64,000 nucleotides of DNA from Petrosia ficiformis (GCA_947044365.1 OX345639.1:8789718-8853717), one strand, 5' to 3'. Counted from the stretch's first letter, positions 26,401 through 39,300 are shown. Program-made: numbers and translations. Notes: generated by a model not told the origin, from the letters alone.

Positions 26401-29400
26401 GTGTATGAGGTAATGTGTGTATATGTCAACAAGCTAATTTGGTTAGTAGGAGTTTCATATAGTCTAATAATCAATTAGTAATGGATTATAAGTTGTGTTA
26501 TGATAAAAGTGTATGATTATTGAGTCCTCCCACTCTTGAAAAGAAATGTGTATATCAGGGCAGGAAATAAGCCTACAACATCTGGTGAGCCTTAAGTGCT
26601 CAAATGAGCACTGGAGCACTGTTATTTACCACTCTGGTGTATATTATTAAAGGTTATTCACATTCATCATGACCTCAAAGAAATCTTCATACATATAGTT
26701 TGGAAGGACCGACAATCTTTTTACCTTCACTATTTTCATATAATTACAGTGATGGGCGATAGTGAATATTAGGTCTATCACGAATTACAGTACAAAGTAT
26801 TGCTATTTGATTCACTATCACGATAGTTTTCATTAACTTCTAATATTATCATTGCACTAGACTAAGCTAAGTTAGAGTAACTCAGCTTACAAACAACCTT
26901 TGAGTGATCTCCTTCGCTTAAGCCAAAATGCTTCCATACTGACTTTTGGCCCCTGGCAAAGGCTGGAATTGTACTGAAACACCATTCATGCTAGCTTCCA
27001 TCACATGTTAATTCACCAAATACGCATGTGCACATGTGTAAATATTGATTTTCCAAAAATTGCTAAATTGAATTGCAATGGATTAACTGTGAATTGATAT
27101 ATCGAACTATCGATAGAAATCGCCCATCACTATATTATTATCCTTCCATTTTTGTGTATGTCAAATTTCAATTCATTCATTATTGAGTTAAAGTATAATC
27201 ATGTATTAACCATACATATAATTTGGTAAGTTTTTTAAATCTCTAGTTTCCTTTAATATCTGTGATGTGTAGGTGCATGTGGTCACATTTTTTTAGTAAA
27301 AACAGATTAAATTGATCGTACAGTACCTGACATTATTAAGTTCATACTATCACTGTACTTCCATTGACCACAATATACTTTGTAAGTGAAGTACACTGTA
27401 CTTTGGATGTACTACACATTACACCTTAGTACTATGCTATAACATACAAATGTAAAGGGAATTCACACATTACTATGATCACAGTACAAAATAGTACTAT
27501 AGTACATGCAGTTGACTATCACCTTATTAAGGTGTAGCTCCCATCATAGTATGTAATCATAGTACTGTAACTTGTGAATTTAATGGGATCATCATTAATA
27601 CTGTATTATTGGTTGAAACATATGCAAAATTAATTCTATACTCACAGCTAAATTTTTTACATTTTATTTATCAAGATAACAAGAAGACAAGAGATGAACA
27701 TGAAGATACTGGACAGAAGGAAAACCAAGATGGAGTAATAGACGATTGTATTGAATTATCTAATGAGGAGATAAGAGATGATCTTGAGGAACAGGAGGAA
27801 AAACAAGATGGAGTAACAGACTATTGTAAGAAATTATCTAATGAGAAAGCAAGAGATGATCATGAGGGACAGGAGGAAAAACAAGATGGAATAATAGACT
27901 ATCATAATGAATTATTTAATGAGGAGACAAGAGATGATCTTGAGGGACAGGATGAAAAACAAGATGGAGTAATAGACAATCATAATGAATTATCTAATGA
28001 GGAGACAAGAGATGATCTTGAGGGACAGGAGGAAAAGCAAGACGGAAAACAGGAAATTAAGAGTAATAAAGATCACAAACAGAATATTATAGAACCAGAA
28101 GAAGGTTAGAAAATAGACAATATTTGTAATTACTCTTCTCTCTCATGTGAAATATGTGAACTTGAAAACCATCCCAGAAAAAATGCATGTTATACATGTA
28201 CATGTACGTGTAGTTGTAAATTTAATTTAATTATGACTTTTGTATTTTAATTGTTTTCCTTAAAACTTCTAAAAATGTTAGTCGAAATATCGTAAGCATC
28301 CGAAGTAGTATAGTGGTGAGTATCCCCGCCTGTCACGCGGGAGACCGGGGTTCAATTCCCCGCTTCGGAGTTGTTTTTTTTTAATCATTATCACTATCAA
28401 TAATAATCATCATTTTCAGAATTGGCTATATAGGCAAAGGATTTTTTATTTTGCTTTGGTTGTAGTATGCCATCGATAAATTAGTTATAACGTGAACTAA
28501 TTGTAGTTGTAATTTTAATTTGTTTATATAATTAGTTGTTTATATAATTAGAACAATTATGGAACTACATTAAATACATCTGTTTGTAAATTAATTAGTA
28601 TGTACATGTATATATATACATGTATACATTGCTTCTTAACTACACTATGTAATAGACCAATCAGAATTCTCCACACTGTATTATTATTATGCTCATAGCT
28701 TTTAGCTTCTAAAAATGTTAGTTTGATTATTGTAAACATCCGAAGTAGTATAGTGGAGAGTATCCCCGCCTGTCATGCGAGAGACCGAGGTTCAATTCCC
28801 CGCTTCGGAGTTTTTTTTTCCTTAATAATGAGCATTTTCAGAATTTTTTATTTGCTTCAGTTGCCATCAATAAATTAGATATAACATGAGCTAATTGTAG
28901 TTGTAATTTTACAATAATTATGGAACTACATTTAATACATCTATTTGTAGTATGTACATGTATATATATACATTTCTGCTTAACTATGCTATAAAATAGA
29001 ACAGTCAGAATCGTCCACACTGTATTATAATATTATTATTATTTTGCTCATAGCTTTTAGCTTCTAAAAATTGTAGTTGTATAATCGTAGACATCCGAAG
29101 TAGTATAGTGGTGAGTATCCCCGCCTGTCACGCGGGAGACCGGGGTTCAATTCCCCGCTTCGGAGTTGTTTTTTTTTTAATTCGATCATTTTCAGAATAG
29201 TTTATAAGTAACTAGCAAAGAATTTTTTTCAATTTTGCTTTGGTTGTAGTATGCCATCAATGAATTAGTTATAACATGAGCTAATTGTAGTTGTAATTTT
29301 AATTTGTTTGTATAATTAGAACAATTAGAACAATTAGGAACTACACTTACTACAGTGCCCCATCTGTTTGTAGATTATTGTTTATTTGTATATATCAGAG

Positions 29401-32400
29401 CACTGGAATTGAATTTTTAAAGATTCTGGAATGTTCCACTTTTAATGTGAATTTGGATTGAATTGTGACTTGGCAACTGATGCTATCAAATGACTGAGAA
29501 TTGAATTGTATGTTGTCTTACAATGGTACAATTCAAAAGAAATTCCATTTTTGAAAAGGTACCTCTTGTAAGGGATAAAGTGCATATGTGTAAATATTAT
29601 TACTTATTAGGTTTTATTATTGTCCTTGAATGTCAAATTCTTATTTGTGTTAAAATTCATAAATAGTTAATTTGTTGCTGTAATGTGGAATGGTGTAGAA
29701 TTGCATTGAATTGTAGTGGAATTCATAACACAACCTGTAGTAATTGGAGTGGAATCTGATGGAATGGAATTGGAATCTCCTTAAATTAAAATTAATTTAC
29801 TAGAATTGAATTGAAGCATTTCATAACATAAATCTGAATCATTCCACATTTTGGCTTCAATTCCAATGCCCCTTCCTTCATTAACTACACTATAAAATAG
29901 ACCAATCAGAATTGTCCATTATGCTCATAGCAGCTTGTAAAATGTTAATTGTAGTTCGTAAGCATCCGAAGTAGTATAGTGGTGAGTATCCCCGCCTGTC
30001 ACGCGGGAGACCGGGGTTCAATTCCCCGCTTCGGAGTTTTTTTTTTTATTCCTCGATCATTTTCAGAATTGACTAACATAGGATTTTGTATTTTACTTCA
30101 GTTGTACATGTAGTTTGCTGTCAATAAATAGTTATAATGTGAGCTACAATGTAATTGTAGTTGTAATTTTAATTTGTATGTATAATTAGAACAATTATGG
30201 AACTACATTAAATACATGTACATCTGTTTGTAAATTATTGTTTATGTGTATGTATATACATTGCTTCCTTCATTAACTACACTATAAAATAGACCAATCA
30301 GAATTGTCCATTATGCTCATAGCAGCTTGTAAAATGTTAATTGTATTTCGTAAGAATCCGAAGTAGTATAGTGGTGAGTATCCCCGCCTGTCACGCGGGA
30401 GACCGGGGTTCAATTCCCCGCTTCGGAGTTTTTTTTTTATTCCTCGATCATTTTCAGAATTGGCATTTTACTTCAGTTGTACATGTAGTTTGCTGTCAAT
30501 AAATAGTTATAATGTGAGCTACAATGTAATTAACCCGAGCGCGTAGGCGGAGGGTTATAGTAATCGGTTTGTGTGTGTGTCTGTCTGTGTGTTACCACGT
30601 AATCTTTGCAAATACCTGGTGTTACTGGTTTATTGACACTGCTTTCCAAACGCTAGAGTCTGATAATTCCGAGATTTAAACGATTTGTGATAATTTCGTT
30701 GACAAATGAAATGACGATCTCCAGCTTTCATGGAATCGATAGACTTTCCTCAGTCGCCATTTTCACTCACTCTGTATGTTGCGCATGCGCATTGGTGTAT
30801 ATAGTTTTGCCTCGTGTGCTTACTTCATGAAGTTTGGTATCCTTCTCGCTCCTCTCAATCATTTCTCAACATTTGGTACCCAGTTCTAACTTCATCACTG
30901 CTACACTATTGAACAGATTTATTGTGAAAGAATTCAACGGAAAAGGCCATCTCTCAACATTGTTCAGTGATTCAACCATAGAAGAAATTTCTGACATTGA
31001 CATTAGATATGTTGCAGAAGATAGTTCTGATACAGATACATTTAGTCACCATCAATTACACAATGTACGGATTTTAGGAGTGAAGTACCTTGATGAACTC
31101 AAGAAATGTCTTAACTGTAACAGTAAGGTAGTGGTCGGAATCGACAGTACATACCCTGAAATTGGTGAGTGTAAAAAATGTCAAATGATGCAAAATACCG
31201 AGTCCTGTGAAACACTTCTCACTACTCATATTCTTGTCAAATCTTCTGAAATGCCATCACCAATGTCATTAACAGCAACTGGTGACATGGTACATAAACC
31301 GTGCTGTAATGAAGACACCAAGATTACCAAGATGGCATTACTAACATGTCCACCTTTTAGCCTTACATATAAGGATGACATGATACGTTCCATCTCAAGG
31401 TCATGAACTATTGACTCAGGGCCGTCTTTCGTGTTCATTTGATTCATTTTCAATTAACTATTAATTTTGGTTAAAATCACAATCATTTCATTTATTCACT
31501 TTCACTTAATTAACTATTAATTATGGTTAAAATCATTTTTATTATTTTTTGCTGAAACAAACATGTGCTTGATTGCATGTTATGAACATTTTCAATGAAT
31601 GCACTGAAGTGCAGAACCCTCAGTGTAAAAAATTTACATTAATAAACATTTAAAGTTCTTCATTCTTCTCAACTCAGCTTAGACTCATATCACTTACAAC
31701 ACGCACAACAAACCGATCTGTCACACAATTTTTTGTCCTAGGGATAAAAAATTGCTTGAACTTTTTTATCCTAGGACTTTACTTTTAATGTTTATTAATT
31801 TAAATTTTTACAGCGAGGGTTCTGCACTTCAGTGCATTCATTGTAGTTGTAATTTTAATTTGTATGTATAATTATGGAACTACATTAAATACATGTACAT
31901 CTGTTTGTAAATTATTGTTTATGTGTATGTATATACATTGCTTCCTTCATTAACTACACTATAAAATAGACCAATCAGAATTGTCCATTATGCTCATAGC
32001 AGCTTGTAAAATGTTAATTGTATTTCGTAAGAATCCGAAGTAGTATAGTGGTGAGTATCCCCGCCTGTCACGCGGGAGACCGGGGTTCAATTCCCCGCTT
32101 CGGAGTTTTTTTTTTTATTCCTCGATCATTTTCAGAATTGACTAACATAGGATTTTGTGTTTTACTTCAGTTGTACATGTAGTTAGCTATCAATATATAG
32201 TTAGAATGTGAGCTACAATGTAATTGTAGTTGTAATTTTAATTTGTATGTATAATTAGAACAATTATGGAACTACATTAACTACATGTACATCTGTTTGT
32301 AAATTATTGTTTATGTGTATGTATATACATTGCTTCCTTCATTAACTACACTATAAAATAGACCAATCAGAATTGTCCACAATGTATTATGCACATCACG

Positions 32401-32894
32401 TATATATGTATATGACATTTTATAAAAGTACAGCTGGCAGTCAACTTGTGCTTAACATAATACAATAAGCCAATGAAGTATGGTTATACACCTCCATTGC
32501 TGGTATTTTACTATACCTTCTTTATGTGTGTTGCAATTCATTATGGAGTCTATTGTATACAACATAAAGAGGAGAATCCATCAAGGAAAGGTTAAAGAAA
32601 TTAGTTATGTTGATTTATTTTTGGATAGATGGTAATTGTCATTTGTTTGTGATTTACTTTCTCTCTGTTATGTAGCTAAATTCAAGAAAGGGGCTGAACT
32701 GGTATCAAATTTACGGTTCGAAGACAAAGCAAGGTGAGAAGAAGCACAGCAAACACAACCAAGGAAATATCATTTCACCAATAATGTTATATATATGTAT
32801 GTATTTTGAGCTGAGTGAATTATCCTTATATGTGTATGTATGTATGTATGTATGTATGTATGTATGTATGTATGTATGTATGTATGTATATGTG

Positions 32895-32926
<32 letters not shown>

Positions 32927-33274
32927 TATGTGTATATGTATGTATGTATGTAGTGTTTAGTGAATAGTTTAGTATCAATTTGTATTATAGGTGTCTTGTT
33001 TCACACACAATGACACATTACACTATGGTTCATTTCATTAACACAGAGGATATGAAATGCTTAAAGAAGCAGCTGCTATGGGAAATTCTAAAGCCAAATA
33101 TTTACTAGCTTATGGATATTTGGTAAACTAGTTATTATAACCTGTTTAACATGATTAATTATTGGAACTTGTTTCTTAAGTATGGAAATGTACTTCAACG
33201 TAATTTTACTAAATCATTTGAGCTGTTCACTGAACTAGCTAACAAAGGCTTTGCTTCAGGACAACAGGCTAGTC

Positions 33275-33335
<61 letters not shown>

Positions 33336-36300
33336 GTTATTATTAGTGTGATATTTTGTTGCCATAATATTATGTTGTGTCTACTCGCAATGTTCTATTT
33401 TATGAAATAGTGTCTATCCATCTATCTAATCTTCTATCTATCTGTCTATTCACCTATCTATCTATCTCTACATGTCACAGGGTCTTGGTTTCATGTATTC
33501 AACAGGTATTGGAACAAATTCCAGTCAAGCTAAGGTGAGCTGATATCTGTTAATAGATGATCTCAATGTCTGGGAATGAGACTATAATGTCACATTACAC
33601 CTACATTGTACATTCATAAAGTTATTTAATATGGTTTTATTTACTATAGGCCATCTTATATTACACATTTGGTGCTTTAGGTGGTGATCCTCATGCGCAA
33701 ATGTCAATGGTAAGTACTATAATCATACATTAATAATTATAACAATGTACTTGTACAAATGTCAATGGTAAGTACTATATCATACATTAATAATTATAAC
33801 AATGTACTTATACAAATGTCAATGGTAAGTACTATAATCATACATTAATAATTACAACAATGTACTTGTACAAATGTCAATGGTAAGTACTATAATCATA
33901 CATTAATAATTATAACAATGTACTTATACAAATGTCAATGGTAAGTACTATATCATCCATTAATAATTATAACAATGTACTTGTACAAATGTCAATAAAA
34001 ATAATTATTATTATAAGATTAATGTATTTTACACCCACCTCTTCTTTACTGAAGGGAAAGTATGTTAATCAATCGATCAGCATCTTAATATTATTTTCAT
34101 GAGGCCATTTCAGAATTCAGATGTGATTTATGCAATAATTTTATTTGTATAAATGTTTGTCAATCACCATTAAAAAAAAATTTGGAAAAGTATTTTAATT
34201 TCACTATCTGTACAAATTTTTTTAATTCCACGAACAACCTTTGATTGTGTTTGTATAGGGGTACAGATCATTACATGGAGTAGCTACAAGTAAAAGTTGT
34301 GAAACAGCTCTCTCATACTATAGAAAAGTTGCAAGTAAAGGTAAGCTCTGTTAATGAAGTCTGGTTTCGAAATATATTCTTCTTTACTCAGTGGCTGATG
34401 AATCGTCAGTATTTGCTGGAGGACATTCTGTCCAGAAAATAAGATTACAAGATGATGAAGATGAGGTTAGTACAGCTCACTAAACTGTTACAGTGTTCTG
34501 CCCACACTGGTCGAGAATAACCACCACTCAGATGAATTAACCACCTCTCAGATAATACATATATAGGCTACTGAGACAGTATTAAGTATTAACTGGATTA
34601 ACAGCCCTAAATGAAATGTAGAATCCAACCGCCACTCTAAATATCCTGGGCAGAACACAGCTGTTAATAAAGAAATTGAACTACATAGTATAGGATGGGG
34701 ACAATAATTCAATATATCACACACATTGCAATATTATTCTACTGCAATAATCATATCACATGATTTTGGCTGCCAATATTATCGAAATGGCAAAATATCG
34801 GCTTACTACAATTAAATAATAGTTATAATATATGCAGTTGTAAAATGCTATAACACTTATTCTTGAGCTGCATGCTCTCTAAAAAAAGGACCAAAATTAT
34901 CATCTTTTAAAAATGAGCCTACATGTATTTTTGCTATCATAGACAGTATCAATGAGTAGTTGCACTATTGCAATAATCACAAGTCACCTTTAGGCTATAG
35001 TTGCAAAACTTAATTTTCGGTATTGCCCAACCCTATATAGTAGGGATGTGTGATACGGCCAATACATTACATATTGTAGTTATATAATGGCAAGTAGTCT
35101 ATTGCTGAAATATGATCCCTAGCACGAGGGCAGTTACAGCGTGCCACTATACCAGGAATTAGGAAGTTATGAACTGGTTTATAATTTCCGATATTCAGAA
35201 TACAACTTATAGTAACAACATGATAACTGGCTATAAATGATAATTTATGATAATATTGGAAATAATAATGGAAAATTAATGAATGGAATGTCTGTTTAGT
35301 TGTATTATGTAAAACAAATCATACTTCCTCTTTTTTCATCCTGAGTTAGATTATCTCTGTATTTCTTTGTTTCTTGTATAGCCCAGTACTGTGTTTGCTG
35401 GAGTTACTGAAGATGAATTGGAACATTATCGTGAAGTTTTTGCTGATGCTGGTGCTCAGGTCAGTCCATTCAAATGACTTAATAAGTTACAGTAGAAGTA
35501 AAACCTATTTGTATTAATTAAATCATTTTAGTAAAGCATTGAGACTATGATTTGTATTGTGTTGCTTTAATTAAATCATTTTAGTAAAGCATTGAGGCAT
35601 TGAGACTATGATTGTATTAGTGTAAATATGAAGCCATTGAGTAAGGTATTGAGGTATCAAGGTATTGAGACTACAATTGTATTAAGGCCACCATACACAA
35701 AGCAAAATGCCAATTCTTTGAAGTTTACAAGCAACATATTGCTTTGAATAGACTGGAGTTTTCACCACTGGCAGCATGTTGCTTTGAATAGACTGGAGTT
35801 TTCACCACTGGCAGCATGTTGCTTTGAATAGACTGGAGTTTTCACCACTGGCAGCATGTTGCTTTGAATAGACTGGAGTTTTCACCACCGGCAGCATGTT
35901 GCTTTGAATAGACTGGAGTTTTCACCACTGGCAGCATGTTGCTTTGAATAGACTGGAGTTTTCACCACCGGCAGCATGTTGCTTTGAATAGACTGGAGTT
36001 TTCACCACTGGCAGCATGTTGCTTTGAATAGACTGGAGTTTTCACCACTGGCAGCATGTTGCATTGAATAGACTGGAGTTTTCACCACCGGCAGCATGTT
36101 GCTTTGAATAGACTGGAGTTTTCACCACTGGCAGCATGTTGCTTTGAATAGACTGGAGTTTTCACCACTGGCAGCATGTTGCTTTGAATAGACTGGAGTT
36201 TTCACCACCGGCAGCATGTTGCTTTGAATAGACTGGAGTTTTCACCACTGGCAGCATGTTGCTTTGAATAGACTGGAGTTTTCACCACTGGCAGCATGTT

Positions 36301-39300
36301 GCATTGAATAGACTGGAGTTTTCACCACCGGCAGCATGTTGCTTTGAATAGACTGGAGTTTTCACCACCGGCAGCATGTTGCTTTGAATAGACTGGAGTT
36401 TTCACCACCGGCAGCATGTTGCTTTGAATAGACTGGAGTTTTCACCACCGGCAGCATGTTGCTTTGAATAGACTGGAGTTTTCACCACTGGCAGCATGTT
36501 GCTTTGAATAGACTGGAGTTTTCACCACCGGCAGCATGTTGCTTTGAATAGACTGGAGTTTTCACCACCGGCAGCATGTTGCTTTGAATAGACTGGAGTT
36601 TTCACCACCGGCAGCATGTTGCTTTGAATAGACTGGAGTTTTCACCACCGGCAGCATGTTGCTTTGAATAGACTGGAGTTTTCACCACCGGCAGCATGTT
36701 GCTTTGAATAGACTGGAGTTTTCACCACCGGCAGCATGTTGCTTTGAATAGACTGGAGTTTTCACCACCGGCAGCATGTTGCTTTGAATAGACTGGAGTT
36801 TTCACCACCGGCAGCATGTTGCTTTGAATAGACTGGAGTTTTCACCACCGGCAGCATGTTGCTTTGAATAGACTGGAGTTTTCACCACCGGCAGCATGTT
36901 GCTTTGAATAGACTGGAGTTTTCACCACCGGCAGCATGTTGCTTTGAATAGACTGGAGTTTTCACCACCGGCAGCATGTTGCTTTGAATAGACTGGAGTT
37001 TTCACCACCGGCAGCATGTTGCTTTGAATAGACTGGAGTTTTCACCACCGGCAGCATGTTGCTTTGAATAGACTGGAGTTTTCACCACCGGCAGCATGTT
37101 GCTTTGAATAGACTGGAGTTTTCACCACCGGCAGCATGTTGCTTTGAATAGACTGGAGTTTTCACCACCGGCAGCATGTTGCTTTGAATAGACTGGAGTT
37201 TTCACCACCGGCAGCATGTTGCTTTGAATAGACTGGAGTTTTCACCACCGGCAGCATGTTGCTTTGAATAGACTGGAGTTTTCACCACCGGCAGCATGTT
37301 GCTTTGAATAGACTGGAGTTTTCACCACCGGCAGCATGTTGCTTTGAATAGACTGGAGTTTTCACCACTGGCAGCATGTTGCTTTGAATAGACTGGAGTT
37401 TTCACCACCGGCAGCATGTTGCTTTGAATAGACTGGAGTTTTCACCACCGGCAGCATGTTGCTTTGAATAGACTGGAGTTTTCACCACTGGCAGCATGTT
37501 GCTTTGAATAGACTGGAGTTTTCACCACCGGCAGCATGTTGCTTTGAATAGACTGGAGTTTTCACCACCGGCAGCATGTTGCTTTGAATAGACTGGAGTT
37601 TTCACCACCGGCAGCATGTTGCTTTGAATAGACTGGAGTTTTCACCACTGGCAGCATGTTGCTTTGAATAGACTGGAGTTTTCACCACCGGCAGCATGTT
37701 GCTTTGAATAGACTGGAGTTTTCACCACCGGCAGCATGTTGCTTTGAATAGACTGGAGTTTTCACCACCGGCAGCATGTTGCTTTGAATAGACTGGAGTT
37801 TTCACCACCGGCAGCATGTTGCTTTGAATAGACTGGAGTTTTCACCACTGGCAGCATGTTGCTTTGAATAGACTGGAGTTTTCACCACCGGCAGCATGTT
37901 GCTTTGAATAGACTGGAGTTTTCACCACCGGCAGCATGTTGCTTTGAATAGACTGGAGTTTTCACCACCGGCAGCATGTTGCTTTGAATAGACTGGAGTT
38001 TTCACCACCGGCAGCATGTTGCTTTGAATAGACTGGAGTTTTCACCACCGGCAGCATGTTGCTTTGAATAGACTGGAGTTTTCACCACCGGCAGCATGTT
38101 GCTTTGAATAGACTGGAGTTTTCACCACCGGCAGCATGTTGCTTTGAATAGACTGGAGTTTTCACCACCGGCAGCATGTTGCTTTGAATAGACTGGAGTT
38201 TTCACCACTGGCAGCATGTTGCTTTGAATAGACTGGAGTTTTCACCACTGGCAGCATGTTGCTTTGAATAGACTGGAGTTTTCACCACCGGCAGCATGTT
38301 GCTTTGAATAGACTGGAGTTTTCACCACCGGCAGCATGTTGCTTTGAATAGACTGGAGTTTTCACCACCGGCAGCATGTTGCTTTGAATAGACTGGAGTT
38401 TTCACCACCGGCAGCATGCTGCTTTGAATAGACTGGAGTTTTCACCACCGGCAGCATGTTGCTTTGAATAGACTGGAGTTTTCACCACTGGCAGCATGTT
38501 GCATTGTAGCAGGAAACAAGAAACATCCAATCATTCCAATGCACACGAAATGATTTTGTTGCCTGAAACATGTTGCAGGCAACAAGTAGCCTCGTGTATG
38601 GTGGGGCGGCCTTTGGTGTTGCTTTAATTAAGTATAACCTTTTAATAAGGCTAATCTTATACTTCACAGCTTTCTCTTGGACTCTACTACTTGTTTGGTT
38701 TAGGAGGAGTAGAAAGGAATTTACCTGTGAGTTTGTGTCTCTTCTCTATAGAGAAAGTTGATTTATCAAAATTTATTCTATACTTATTATATCTATAGCA
38801 AGCATTGGAGTTATTACAAAGGGCTGATTCACCAGCTGCTAACGCACTCATTGGTAGAGTAAGTGTCTTTACAGTTACAGAAAGGTCACCTTTTGAGTTT
38901 TAAATCTCACATTCTGTTTGCAGATATATGCAGAAGGTAGTCCTCCAGACATTCCACAGAACAATGAAACAGCAATTAAATACTTCAAAAAGGCCATAGA
39001 TCTTGTGCGTATGTATAATTAAATTGATTTGGTTTTCACAGCTCTTTATTTTTATAGAAAAGTGGAGAAGGGTATACAGGACTGGGAATAATGTATTTTA
39101 AAGGAATGGGAGTCGAAAGGGTAATTCCACATTTCACTGATGTGAAAACAGTCACTATATCGTTGGATAATATTATTTGCATGATACTTTCGTAGGATTA
39201 TTCTACAGCTATGGAGTATTTTCAAAAGGCAGCAGATAAAGGATCACATGAAGCTAATCTATATATTGGATTAGGATATTTGTGTATGTCAGAATGAAAA

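Noticed and set aside
33151..33351. 66-aa frame ending in polyleucine
   Set aside because: Only 33181-33267 is coding; the polyleucine is the intronic TTA microsatellite.
13860..38502. CRISPR-like arrays (regular direct repeats at 13.9, 19.5, 24.9 and 35.7 kb)
   Set aside because: Units are contiguous with no unique spacers, and the genome is eukaryotic; these are satellites.
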